A model generated the notes under the pieces. It saw only the letters and a list, made by a program, of their open reading frames with translations. It searched no databases and was not told where the DNA came from. A DNA stretch of 64,000 bases. It comes from an uncultured Christensenella sp. (GTDB lineage: Bacteria > Bacillota > Clostridia > Christensenellales > UBA3700). The DNA lies in assembly GCA_910584635.1 (NCBI GenBank), contig CAJUBA010000010.1:1-64000 (forward strand), written 5' to 3'. Shown one piece after another: positions 23,371-31,484 of the stretch. The position numbers and the translations under genes are program-made. Every line of letters starts with the position of its first letter. Position 1 is the stretch's first letter.

Positions 23371-24299
23371 GTAAATTTTTGTATCTTACGGGAAGAAACG
23401 TAAAATTATTTTTCAAAGACAAAGGAATGTTTTTCGCTTCCATGATTACTCCTATTATACTTCTCGTGCTTTACGCGACATTTTTGAGCAAAGTGTTTGA
23501 AGAAAGTTTCGCTGCGGGATTTCCCCAAGAATTCGGCGTTCCGGACAAACTGATAGACGGATTTGTAGGCGGAGAATTGCTTTCGGCGCTTTTGGCGGTA
23601 TGTTGCGTTACGGTGGCGTTTTCTTCTAATATGGTTATGATTCAAGACAAGGTAAAAGGCACTATACACGATATATTGATTGCGCCGGTAGGAAAATCCG
23701 TAGTCGCGCTTTCGTATTACGTAGCGACTCTTATCTCTACGCTTCTTATTTGCTATTCGGCGTTGATAATAGGTATGATTTATCTAGGCGCGGTCGGTTG
23801 GTACATGAGCGCGGGCGACGTCTTTATGATAATGCTCGACGTATTGCTTCTATCCCTTTTCGGCACGGCGCTTTCGTCGATAATCAATTTTTTCCTTTCC
23901 TCTCAAGGACAGATGTCCGCTGTCGGAACGATAGTGAGCGCAGGATACGGATTTATTTGCGGCGCGTATATGCCTATCGCGCAATACGGCAAGGGATTGC
24001 AAAACGTCTTGTCGTTGTTGCCGGGAACGTACGGCACTTCGCTTTTGAGAAATCATTCGCTTAACGGGATATTCAGAGAATTAGACGAAATGAACGTTCC
24101 GTCCGAAGTTATAGAATCTGTCAAAGATTCTTTGGATTGCAATATTTATTTCTTTGACGGCAAAGTTTCGATAGGAGCGATGTTTGCGGTACTGTTGTTG
24201 TCTACGGTAATTTTGGCGGCGGTTTACGTTGCGCTGAACGTAGAGTGGAAAAAACATAATAAAAAGAACAAGATAAATAAAACTCAAGTCGAAGGTTAA
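23367..24299 (+). CDS. ABC-2 type permease (exporter 1)
   Basis: The 310-residue integral membrane partner of the preceding ATPase has six predicted membrane segments. The family pattern is clear: an N-terminal segment after a basic stretch, 'VMIQDKVKGTIHDILIAPV' before the second segment, and 'ICGAYMPIAQYGKGLQNVLSLLPGTY' (here given as ICGAYMPIAQYG and VLSLLPGTY) between segments five and six. ATGA overlap with the ATPase gene indicates coupling. It ends with a basic tail. Confidence 0.9.
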   Translation: MSKFLYLTGRNVKLFFKDKGMFFASMITPIILLVLYATFLSKVFEESFAAGFPQEFGVPDKLIDGFVGGELLSALLAVCCVTVAFSSNMVMIQDKVKGTIHDILIAPVGKSVVALSYYVATLISTLLICYSALIIGMIYLGAVGWYMSAGDVFMIMLDVLLLSLFGTALSSIINFFLSSQGQMSAVGTIVSAGYGFICGAYMPIAQYGKGLQNVLSLLPGTYGTSLLRNHSLNGIFRELDEMNVPSEVIESVKDSLDCNIYFFDGKVSIGAMFAVLLLSTVILAAVYVALNVEWKKHNKKNKINKTQVEG

Positions 24300-24316
24300 A
24301 GCGTATTAGACTACGT

Positions 24317-24345
24317 TTGACAATAGCGCGAGAGTTTGGTATAAT
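24317..24345 (+). promoter_or_regulatory. Strong promoter of the GH16 gene
   Basis: TTGACA (24317-24322) and TATAAT (24340-24345, extended as TGGTATAAT) are spaced by 17 bp. The leader to the ATG at 24453 is about 100 nt and holds no clear structure beyond the ribosome site AAGGAG. Confidence 0.8.
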
Positions 24346-24452
24346 CTACGAGTATTGCAAGAAGGCGACATTTAGATTTGCCGTCTGCTGCGCGTAAAAT
24401 TTAGGATGAAAACGACGGTATTATAGTTTATCGGAGCGGGAAGGAGCGACGG

Positions 24453-25553
24453 ATGAAGAGAAACTGCGTTAGATTGTTTGCGGGAATTATGACTGTTATT
24501 ATGGCGGTTTCGACTTTGCTTGCTTTGAGCGCGTGCTACAGAAGAGAATGGGAAGAAAAATACGATACTTCTCTTCCCTCGCTTTTAGAAAAAGACGGTT
24601 GGAGAATTACTCTTAGCGACGAATTTAATAAATTTTCGAGTATCGAAGATGTTTATGAAAAGACGTGTTGGCGCCCCTCTCCGCACGGAAAGAGAAAAGA
24701 AGAATATTGGTGCGACCAAATGATAGACTTTGATAAGGAAATCGGCGCGGTAGTAATCAGAACGGAGAGGAAAAACAATCACGTATGCGACGTGTGCGAC
24801 GTCAATGAAGGAATATTTACCGGCGGAATAGAAACCGCTTCAAAAGAAGGACATTCGAACAGAAGAATATTCGAACAGGCTTACGGCTATTTCGAAGCGG
24901 AAGTCAAAGTCCCGACGGCTCCGGGTATGTGGTCGGCTTTTTGGTTGCAAAGTTACTCGGTAGGGAAAATAGGAAATAAAGGCAGGGACGGCACGGAAAT
25001 AGATATTTACGAATCGTCGTTTTCCAGAAGAAATAAGACCAAGACGGGCAACGCTCTGCATTGGGACGCTTACGACTCTGTTTACTATAAGTACGTAGAC
25101 CACGTAACGGACGTCGGTATAAATCTTTACGACGGACTGCTACATACCTATTCGTTGCTGTGGACTCCGAATTATTATGTATTTTACGTGGACAGAAAAC
25201 CGGTCTGGGCGACCGACGCGGGCGGAGTATCAACCGTAAAAGAATATCTAAGATTAACCGTTGAGGTTAGGGACGGTAAAATAGGTCCTTACGGACAGTC
25301 GCTCGGCAAGTATGAAAACGCAAGCGACGGCTCGACGGATTTTTATATTAGCAGAGTAAGCGTGTGGCAAAACGCTGAATATGAAGAAAGCATTTGCTCA
25401 AACGAAAGTTACGTAGATATGAAAAGTACCTATGACAAGGCGGTGGCGGCAAGCGTGGCTACAGGCGTATTTATAGCGTTGGCTATTATATTGTTATTTG
25501 TTTTGATAATAAAGAGATGTTACGCCGTAAACAAATTCAACAAAAACAATTAA
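24453..25553 (+). CDS. Glycoside hydrolase family 16 lipoprotein with C-terminal membrane helix
   Basis: The 366-residue enzyme is probably displayed on the cell surface. A lipoprotein signal ends in LSAC with Cys 28. The GH16 jelly roll (about residues 45-320) carries the catalytic motif EIDIYE (Glu 182, Asp 184, Glu 187), the E-x-D-x-x-E form of laminarinases and related beta-glucanases. Beta-1,3- or mixed-linkage glucan is the likeliest substrate, but GH16 also covers galactans. Unusually, a hydrophobic helix (about 333-356) and a short basic tail end the protein, so it may be anchored at both ends. It has its own promoter. Confidence 0.87.
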   Translation: MKRNCVRLFAGIMTVIMAVSTLLALSACYRREWEEKYDTSLPSLLEKDGWRITLSDEFNKFSSIEDVYEKTCWRPSPHGKRKEEYWCDQMIDFDKEIGAVVIRTERKNNHVCDVCDVNEGIFTGGIETASKEGHSNRRIFEQAYGYFEAEVKVPTAPGMWSAFWLQSYSVGKIGNKGRDGTEIDIYESSFSRRNKTKTGNALHWDAYDSVYYKYVDHVTDVGINLYDGLLHTYSLLWTPNYYVFYVDRKPVWATDAGGVSTVKEYLRLTVEVRDGKIGPYGQSLGKYENASDGSTDFYISRVSVWQNAEYEESICSNESYVDMKSTYDKAVAASVATGVFIALAIILLFVLIIKRCYAVNKFNKNN

Positions 25554-25579
25554 AGTTTAAGAAAATAAAAACAGAGAAA

Positions 25580-25837
25580 TTATTCTTTGCAGTCTTCTAT
25601 TATAAGCATATCGTAATCGAGCGTTTCCACAAAATCGTCCTGACGGAATCTGGTGTTGTGAAAGTTGACGAAATTTTTGAAATGCTGATTGACAAGCACG
25701 GGATTGGGCGCGTCGAGTTGATGACAAATATCTCTCAACCACAGTTCGTAATTGGTAGCGGTAAGTTTTTGCGAAGAAGTGTATATCAAATCTTTCGCGA
25801 TTTTGTCGTCTTTCATAAGTCTTGCCCAAATTTTCAT
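25580..25837 (-). CDS. Conserved-looking small hypothetical protein, 85 aa
   Basis: The 85-residue frame ('MKIWARLMKDDKIAKDLIY...' and '...TRFRQDDFVETLDYDMLIIED') looks like a short protein I recall as widespread and unnamed in Clostridia; this is memory, not a search. It has no membrane segment. A minus-strand promoter, TTGACA (25873-25868) and TATATC (25851-25846) spaced by 16 bp, puts the transcription start almost on its ATG, and there is no ribosome site, so it is probably leaderless. It is divergent from rex. Confidence 0.7.
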   Translation of the reverse strand: MKIWARLMKDDKIAKDLIYTSSQKLTATNYELWLRDICHQLDAPNPVLVNQHFKNFVNFHNTRFRQDDFVETLDYDMLIIEDCKE

Positions 25838-25890
25838 ATATTAAGGATATATCATTTTCCGACAGCGTGTCAAGCAAACGCAAAATAGAA

Positions 25891-25905
25891 CAAATTGACA
25901 ATTTG
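25891..25905. promoter_or_regulatory. Palindrome between the 85-aa gene and rex
   Basis: CAAATTG-A-CAATTTG is a 15-bp perfect dyad lying upstream of both divergent promoters; it also contains the dyad GACAA-T-TTGTC (25897-25907). It does not match the usual Rex site (TTGTTAA-N4-TTAACAA) well, so the binding protein is unknown. Confidence 0.4.
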
Positions 25906-25927
25906 TCCCCAAAGGAAGGCAAAACTA

Positions 25928-25957
25928 TTGACAAAAGGGCTATAAATTTATTAGAAT
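25928..25957 (+). promoter_or_regulatory. rex promoter
   Basis: TTGACA (25928-25933) and TAGAAT (25952-25957) are spaced by 18 bp, followed by the ribosome site AAAGGGGG before the ATG at 25992. Confidence 0.6.
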
Positions 25958-25991
25958 ATAAAATACGGAAAAGCCAAAGGGGGAACGCGTA

Positions 25992-26609
25992 ATGATATCT
26001 GAAGCGGTAATAAAAAGACTGCCTCGTTATTACAGACTTATCAAGCAACTCGCGGACAGCGGCGTGGAACGCGTTTCGTCCAACAAAATAGCCGGGGTAT
26101 TGAATATCACCGCTTCGCAGGTCAGACAGGACCTTTGTAACTTCGGAGGATTCGGTCAGCAAGGTTACGGCTACGACGTGAGCAAATTGAAAAACGAACT
26201 CGCGACCATTTTGGGACTTGATAAAGTTTACGACATGATAATCGTAGGCGCGGGCAATATAGGCAGAGCGCTTGCAGGTTACAAAGGATTCAAAGACGAC
26301 GGTTTTTACGTAAGAGCGCTGTTTGATATAGACCCGAGATGTTCGAGCATAAACGGGATAAAAGTGTACGATATGGATTTTCTGAAAACGTATATTCAGC
26401 AAAATCAAGTAGATATAGCAATCATAGCCACGCAAAAGGATTCGGCTAAAAGCGTAGCGGACGCGCTTATTTCGTACGGCGTAAAAAATATATGGAATTT
26501 CGCTCCGGTGGAATTGGAAGTTCCCGAAGGCATAACTTTGGAAAGCATTTCGATGAGCGAAAGCCTATATGTGTTGAGTTATAGAAACAAAAACAGAAAA
26601 AATCAATAA
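25992..26609 (+). CDS. rex: Redox-sensing transcriptional repressor Rex
   Basis: Rex is a homodimeric repressor that senses the NADH/NAD+ ratio and controls fermentation and hydrogen or butyrate genes in Clostridia. The N-terminal winged helix (about residues 5-75) includes 'RLPRYYRLIKQL' and 'TASQVRQDLCNFGGFG'; the Rossmann domain begins near residue 80 with 'VGAGNIGRAL'. Its 205 residues are normal. No obvious Rex target lies in this window. greA follows after 33 bp. Confidence 0.95.
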   Translation: MISEAVIKRLPRYYRLIKQLADSGVERVSSNKIAGVLNITASQVRQDLCNFGGFGQQGYGYDVSKLKNELATILGLDKVYDMIIVGAGNIGRALAGYKGFKDDGFYVRALFDIDPRCSSINGIKVYDMDFLKTYIQQNQVDIAIIATQKDSAKSVADALISYGVKNIWNFAPVELEVPEGITLESISMSESLYVLSYRNKNRKNQ

Positions 26610-26642
26610 CGATATAAACGCCCTTCGAGGGCAGGAGGATTT

Positions 26643-27119
26643 ATGGCAAAATCAAAAGAATACGTTTTGACAAAAGAAGGTTACGACAATCTGGTAAAAA
26701 AACTCGATCATCTTATCAACGTTGAAAGAAAAGAGGCGAGCGAGAAAATAAAGCAGGCGAGAGAATTCGGCGACTTGTCCGAAAACGCCGAATACGACGC
26801 TGCAAAAGATTATCAGGCTCACGTAGAGTCGGAAATCATAAGCATTCAAGATCAAATAGACAATGCGGTCATCATAGAAGAAGTAGACGGAAAACAGTCT
26901 ACGGTAATCGCCGGTTGCAAAGTAAAGTTGCACGATTTTTCGGATAATCAAGTTTACGAATATACTATCGTAGGTACTACGGAAGCGTCTATTTTAGAAA
27001 ATAAAATCAGCAACGAATCTCCTTTGGCTAAAGCAATTCTCAATCAGAAAAAGGGAGCGGAAGTTACGGTAGATCTCGGCGACGACAGTTACAAGGTCAA
27101 GATACTTTCTATCAACTGA
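26643..27119 (+). CDS. greA: Transcription elongation factor GreA
   Basis: GreA stimulates transcript cleavage by backtracked RNA polymerase. The 158-residue protein has the N-terminal coiled coil (about residues 8-75, with the acidic tip in 'EFGDLSENAEYDAAKDYQ') and the C-terminal FKBP-like domain. A small hairpin, GCCCT/AGGGC, sits just before its AGGAGG ribosome site (about 26619-26631) and could partly mask it. A terminator follows. Confidence 0.96.
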   Translation: MAKSKEYVLTKEGYDNLVKKLDHLINVERKEASEKIKQAREFGDLSENAEYDAAKDYQAHVESEIISIQDQIDNAVIIEEVDGKQSTVIAGCKVKLHDFSDNQVYEYTIVGTTEASILENKISNESPLAKAILNQKKGAEVTVDLGDDSYKVKILSIN

Positions 27120-27141
27120 TTTTAATAAACCGACGGCGGAG

Positions 27142-27166
27142 GGCGACCTTATACGGGTCGCCTTTA
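27142..27166 (+). terminator. Terminator after greA
   Basis: GGCGACC (27142-27148) pairs with GGTCGCC (27156-27162), followed by only a short T-run, so termination may be partial and allow read-through into the decarboxylase-like gene. Confidence 0.6.
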
Positions 27167-27182
27167 TAATATCGGAGCGAGT

Positions 27183-28466
27183 ATGATTAAAAAACTTTAC
27201 GAGACTGTAATGGATATAAACGCTGACGTCAAGGCGAGATTTTGTATGCCGGGACACGGAGGAATAGGACTAGAGGGCGATTTATACGCTTGCGCGCGTT
27301 TCGATTGGACGGAAGCGCCCGGTCTTGATAATCTTCTGCAAAGTGAGAGCGTTATTCTCGAGAGCGAAAAAAGCATAGCGAAAAGTATGGGATACGCGCA
27401 AACGCTAATGCTTACTCAAGGCTCTTCGTGCGGAATTCATATAGCCGTTTGCACAAGCAAAGACAGAGGAAATACCCTTGCTGTCATAGGAGAGATGCAC
27501 AAGTCTTTTTGGGCGGCTTGCAGACTGTACGGAGCAAATACTATCGCGTTTGCTTCGGATAAAGAGTTGAAGTCTTTTGATAATTCCGATATAAAAATAG
27601 GCGGCGTATTCGTTACTTCGCCCGATTATTTCGGCAACTGTCGAAATCTTTCCGATGCAAGGGCGTTTGCCGACGAAATGGGAGCGTTGCTTGTCGTCGA
27701 CGAGGCGCACGCGTCTCATTTTTGTTACAGTTCGCTTTTGCCGAACAACGCGCGCGATTACGCGGATATTTCCGTTATGAGCATGCACAAGACGATGCCC
27801 GTATACGGAGGCGGCGCGATTGTCAATCTTAGAGATGATTCGTTGCGTCCGCAATGCGAAAAATACAGGTCGCTTATTCATTCCACTTCTCCGAATTATC
27901 TTACTATGTTGAGTATGGATTGCGCCGACGCTTATATGAGAAAATACGGAGAGAGAGATTACAAGCGGGTAAAGGATTCGATAGATGAATTCGGAAGATT
28001 GCTTACAATCGGAGAAATAATAAAAAACGACGATTTCACAAGACTTGTCATCAGATTCAATGACGCGGACGGCGACGCGGTATTGCAGTATCTCGCCAAG
28101 CGGGGAGTATACGCGGAAATGTCGTGGGAAGATAAAGTCGTATTTATCGTTACTCCGTTTAATTGCGATAAGTTGGAAATATTGGCAAAGGAACTTGCCG
28201 AAATAAATATTTCTTCTCTAAATTCGCAGATAAAATCCGATAAAGAATTTATCTATACTAATGTCAGACAAGATGAAAATACCGAGTTCGTCGAAATTGA
28301 CGACGCTCTCGGCAGAATAAGCGCGGAAGATGTCGGAGCATATCCGCCGGGTATTCCCGTATTGTTCAAAGGCGACGTTATTGACGAAAACAAATTAAAC
28401 TATCTAAAAAAATATCGCAACAGACTTTTTGGACTTGCCCAAGGGCGCGTTGCTGTGATAAAATAG
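27183..28466 (+). CDS. Orn/Lys/Arg decarboxylase-family PLP enzyme (YaaO-like)
   Basis: The 427-residue fold-type I PLP enzyme belongs to the ornithine/lysine/arginine decarboxylase family. The PLP lysine is Lys 203 in 'SMHKTMPV', preceded by 'LVVDEAHASHF' whose Asp contacts the cofactor. Like YaaO of Bacillus subtilis, it sits directly upstream of tmk and holB, and it is a short form (YaaO is about 480). Real substrate unknown; the N-terminal wing domain of the large enterobacterial decarboxylases is absent. It has GGAG before the ATG and is 18 bp from tmk. Confidence 0.85.
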   Translation: MIKKLYETVMDINADVKARFCMPGHGGIGLEGDLYACARFDWTEAPGLDNLLQSESVILESEKSIAKSMGYAQTLMLTQGSSCGIHIAVCTSKDRGNTLAVIGEMHKSFWAACRLYGANTIAFASDKELKSFDNSDIKIGGVFVTSPDYFGNCRNLSDARAFADEMGALLVVDEAHASHFCYSSLLPNNARDYADISVMSMHKTMPVYGGGAIVNLRDDSLRPQCEKYRSLIHSTSPNYLTMLSMDCADAYMRKYGERDYKRVKDSIDEFGRLLTIGEIIKNDDFTRLVIRFNDADGDAVLQYLAKRGVYAEMSWEDKVVFIVTPFNCDKLEILAKELAEINISSLNSQIKSDKEFIYTNVRQDENTEFVEIDDALGRISAEDVGAYPPGIPVLFKGDVIDENKLNYLKKYRNRLFGLAQGRVAVIK

Positions 28467-28484
28467 ATATAGTCAGGAGATGTT

Positions 28485-29114
28485 ATGAAGGGCAAGTTTA
28501 TTACTTTCGAAGGTGGCGAAGGAGTGGGCAAAACCACTCAGTTGCGATTGATAAGAGAATATTTGGAAGACAAAGGCGTGGACGCGGTCTTTTTGAGAGA
28601 GCCGGGAGGCAATGAGATTTCCGAAAAAATAAGGGAAGTTATTTTAGACAGAGCCAACTTTGATATGACGGGTATGTGCGAGGCTTTGCTATACAGCGCG
28701 GCGCGCGCGCAGTTGTGCGAAAAAGTGATACGTCCCGCTTTGGAAAAAGGAAAACTCGTTATATGCGATAGGTTTACCGATTCCACTTTCGCGTATCAGG
28801 GAGTGGCGAGAGGATTGGGCGCGGACAAGATAGAAACGATGAATAATCTCGCGTGCGGAGAAATAGTTCCCGACCTTACGGTATTTTTGGACCTTCGTCC
28901 AGAACTCGCTTTCAGAAGAAAAGGCGGAGCGGACGAAAACGACAGGTTGGAGCAGGAAGGAATGGATTTTCATCTCAAAGTTTACGAAGGATACAGACTT
29001 GCTTGCAGCCGTTACGGAGATAGAATAGTAGATATAGACTGTTCTTCGGAAGCGGAAGTTACGCATAAGAAAATCATAGACGCGCTTGAACAAAGAGGAA
29101 TTTTGACAAGATGA
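28485..29114 (+). CDS. tmk: Thymidylate kinase
   Basis: Phosphorylates dTMP to dTDP for DNA synthesis. The P-loop 'FEGGEGVGKTTQ' lies at residues 6-17, 'DRFTDSTFAYQGVARGLG' (about 86-103) contains the conserved DR(F/Y) substrate motif, and the lid region follows near residue 145 ('RRKGGADENDRLEQ'). Its 209 residues are normal. It overlaps holB by four bases. Confidence 0.96.
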   Translation: MKGKFITFEGGEGVGKTTQLRLIREYLEDKGVDAVFLREPGGNEISEKIREVILDRANFDMTGMCEALLYSAARAQLCEKVIRPALEKGKLVICDRFTDSTFAYQGVARGLGADKIETMNNLACGEIVPDLTVFLDLRPELAFRRKGGADENDRLEQEGMDFHLKVYEGYRLACSRYGDRIVDIDCSSEAEVTHKKIIDALEQRGILTR

Positions 29115-30064
29115 TAAAGTATGAAGAGTTGCTCGTAAATACCAAAGTTTACAAGGCGTTGGAGAGCGACCTGCTCGAAGACCGACTCAATCACTGTTAT
29201 ATGATAATGAGCGAAGACGCGCTTGCGGTAGACGGACTTTGTACTCTTTTCGCAAGAAAAATACTTTGCAAAGACGGCGGTTGCGGAAATTGTATCGCCT
29301 GTCAGAAAGTCGAAGACGGCAATCATGAATGCGTATACGAGCCGAAAAATCTCAAAGCCGACGGTATAAGAGAATTCGTAGACAAGGTATACGTTACGGG
29401 CGAAGGCGACGTCAAGGTGATGATTATCAGAAACCTTGACAAAGTCGACGTCAAAGTTCAGAATTTTTTGCTTAAAAGTCTGGAAGAACCTGTCGAGGGA
29501 GTGGTATTCGTACTTGGAGTTCAAAGGCAGACGGCAGTATTGGAAACGGTAAAATCGCGTAGCAAAAAACTCGCGGTATCTCCATTTTCAAAAGCCCAAC
29601 TCAACGCGTATTTTTCGGAGACTTTCAGAGGCTATTCTAAAGCGGTCGTAAACGAAGCGGTCGATTGCTGTATGGGCAGTCTTTCAAGGTGCGACGAACT
29701 TTTGGAGGACGAAGATTTTTCCGGCGATATGAGCGACGTAGTGTTTTTGCTCAAAGGACTTACTTCTACTAAAGTAAATCTGAAAATGCAAAAAAGAATG
29801 GATATAAAGGACGGAAAACTTGTCAAGTATCTTGATATAATGCAACTTATTTGCGGAGTTCTGCTCAAAAAAAAGACGGGCGCGGAAATAGAAGGATTTG
29901 AAAAAGTAAATCCGCTTATCGATACTTTCAACGTGCCTACGTTGGTAAATTTCAACGAACTTATCATAAACGCTAAGCAGAAAGCGGAGAGTTACTGCAA
30001 AGACGAGAATATCTTGGATAATCTGTTTATTAAACTTTTGGAGGTAAAATATCTATGCCGATGA
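29111..30064 (+). CDS. holB: DNA polymerase III delta-prime subunit
   Basis: The 317-residue AAA+ clamp-loader subunit. A Cys4 zinc module is visible at about residues 53-70 ('CKDGGCGNCIACQKVE'), followed by 'IIRNLDKVDVKVQNFLLKSLEEP' (given as IIRNLDKVDVK and NFLLKSLEEP), the equivalent of the sensor/Walker B region of delta-prime. The Walker A lysine is not present, as usual for this subunit. It is coupled to tmk and overlaps ricT by ten bases, the conserved Firmicutes order. Confidence 0.88.
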   Translation: MIKYEELLVNTKVYKALESDLLEDRLNHCYMIMSEDALAVDGLCTLFARKILCKDGGCGNCIACQKVEDGNHECVYEPKNLKADGIREFVDKVYVTGEGDVKVMIIRNLDKVDVKVQNFLLKSLEEPVEGVVFVLGVQRQTAVLETVKSRSKKLAVSPFSKAQLNAYFSETFRGYSKAVVNEAVDCCMGSLSRCDELLEDEDFSGDMSDVVFLLKGLTSTKVNLKMQKRMDIKDGKLVKYLDIMQLICGVLLKKKTGAEIEGFEKVNPLIDTFNVPTLVNFNELIINAKQKAESYCKDENILDNLFIKLLEVKYLCR

Positions 30065-30939
30065 TAGTAGGCGTAAAATTCGGGGGTAAGGGCAAACAAT
30101 ACTCTTTCGATCCGTTGAATATAGATTTCAAAGAAGGGGAGGGCGTAGTAGTCGAAACCGTGCGCGGTTTGGAATACGCGAGAGTTACTCAGTCGAATAT
30201 TTTAGTATCCGACGAGGAAATAAAGACTCCGTTGAAACCCGTTATCAGAAAAGCCACGCAAGAGGACGACGCGAGAGCGAAAGAAAACGAAGAGAAGAAA
30301 GAAGGCGCGTTGAAGTTGTGTCAAAAATACGTCGATAAGCACGATTTGAAAATGAAACTCGTCGACGCCGAATACACCTTTGACAGATCTAAAATCATAT
30401 TCAGTTTCACCGCGGACGGAAGAGTGGATTTTAGAGAATTGGTAAAAGATTTGGCAGGCAAGATGAGAATGAGAATCGAACTTCGACAAATCTATGAGCG
30501 CGACGATATAAGGATAAGAGGCGCGATGGGAATGTGCGGAAGACCGTGCTGTTGTATTACCTATCTTACCGATTACGAAAAAGCCACGGTAAAGATGGCT
30601 AAAAATCAAAACCTCTCGCTCAATCCCACAAAGGTAAGCGGTATGTGCGGAAAACTCATGTGCTGTCTTAAATACGAAAACGATTTTTACGTAGACGCCA
30701 ACAAGCGTTTGCCTAAAGTCGGCGCTATTGTAAGAGTAAAAGAAGGACAGGGCAAAGTCGACGAAACGGATATACTCAGAGAGAGAATAAAAGTAACCAT
30801 AGAAAAAAACGACGCAGTGGAACAAAATTATTATCAAGTCGGAGAATTCGAGGTGGTTTGCGGACCTAAAGGCTGTCCGAGAAAAGATTTTTCGCAAGAT
30901 GAAGTAGACGAAAAGGAATTGGAAAAACTAGAAGACTGA
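30055..30939 (+). CDS. ricT: PSP1-domain protein RicT (YaaT)
   Basis: The 294-residue PSP1-domain protein is a subunit of the RicA-RicF-RicT (Y) complex, which carries iron-sulfur clusters and tunes RNase Y cleavage, sporulation and biofilm in Bacillus. Conserved Cys pairs are visible in 'GMCGRPCCC' (near residue 160) and 'GMCGKLMCCLKYE' (near 198), with another in 'CGPKGCP' near 273. It starts at ATG 30055 behind TTGGAGG inside the end of holB. Confidence 0.92.
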   Translation: MPMIVGVKFGGKGKQYSFDPLNIDFKEGEGVVVETVRGLEYARVTQSNILVSDEEIKTPLKPVIRKATQEDDARAKENEEKKEGALKLCQKYVDKHDLKMKLVDAEYTFDRSKIIFSFTADGRVDFRELVKDLAGKMRMRIELRQIYERDDIRIRGAMGMCGRPCCCITYLTDYEKATVKMAKNQNLSLNPTKVSGMCGKLMCCLKYENDFYVDANKRLPKVGAIVRVKEGQGKVDETDILRERIKVTIEKNDAVEQNYYQVGEFEVVCGPKGCPRKDFSQDEVDEKELEKLED

Positions 30940-30963
30940 TACAATCGTTTTAATAATATCGCG

Positions 30964-30997
30964 AGGACCGCTTTCAAAGCGGTTCTTATTTTTTAGG
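30964..30997 (+). terminator. Terminator after ricT
   Basis: AGGACCGCTTT pairs with AAAGCGGTTCT with one wobble, followed by TTATTTTTT. The rest of the gap to 31140 is AT-rich and contains possible promoter elements (TTTACA at 31076, ATAATATAAT near 31098-31107) with imperfect spacing. Confidence 0.8.
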
Positions 30998-31140
30998 GTC
31001 TGGCATAAATTTATAGCGAGCAGAAGAGAACGGTTGCAAAACTCAACAAAATGCGATAATTATTTTGATTAACTCTTTACAAAATTTTCGCGTTGTGATA
31101 ATATAATTATAGACTACTTTATAAAAAGGAGAATTAGGTT

Positions 31141-31311
31141 ATGGCTTATGTTATAGGAGACGACTGCATCAAATGCGGCGCATGCGCGGAAGGATGTCCG
31201 GTAAGCGCGATTTCCGAAGGCGACGATAAGTACGTTATCGACGCAGACGTATGCATCAGTTGCGGTTCCTGCGCGGCAGGATGTCCGGTCGGAACAATCT
31301 CGGAAGAATAA
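31141..31311 (+). CDS. 2[4Fe-4S] ferredoxin
   Basis: The 56-residue protein has two perfect CxxCxxCxxxCP motifs: 'CIKCGACAEGCP' and 'CISCGSCAAGCP'. It is a classic clostridial-type low-potential ferredoxin carrying two four-iron clusters, serving electron transfer to hydrogenase or pyruvate:ferredoxin oxidoreductase. AAAAGGAG lies eight bases upstream of the ATG. It is monocistronic, with a terminator on either side. Confidence 0.97.
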   Translation: MAYVIGDDCIKCGACAEGCPVSAISEGDDKYVIDADVCISCGSCAAGCPVGTISEE

Positions 31312-31339
31312 TATCGAGTGTTTTCAGACGATTAAAAGA

Positions 31340-31375
31340 TTTTCCGCGGCTTAAATGCAGGCGGAAAATTTTTTT
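31340..31375 (+). terminator. Terminator after the ferredoxin gene
   Basis: TTTTCCGC (31340-31347) pairs with GCGGAAAA (31361-31368), followed by a run of T residues. Confidence 0.85.
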
Positions 31376-31418
31376 AACGGGAACGTTGCGGGCGTTTCCA
31401 TATCTTATTGTTTTACGG

Positions 31419-31447
31419 TTGACGAATCGATATTATTTTGATATAAT
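31419..31447 (+). promoter_or_regulatory. Promoter of the GT8/ABC exporter operon
   Basis: TTGACG (31419-31424) and TATAAT (31442-31447, extended as TGATATAAT) are spaced by 17 bp. Confidence 0.75.
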
Positions 31448-31484
31448 AATCGTCGGTTGAAACTATAAAAAATTGCGAGGGCGT

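Noticed and set aside
25557..26435. 292-codon minus-strand frame across rex
   Set aside because: Shadow of rex; the real minus-strand gene here is the 85-codon frame in a different register.
31251..31460. 69-codon frame overlapping the ferredoxin gene
   Set aside because: It starts within the Cys-motif region in another frame and runs through a terminator; the 56-aa ferredoxin explains the sequence.
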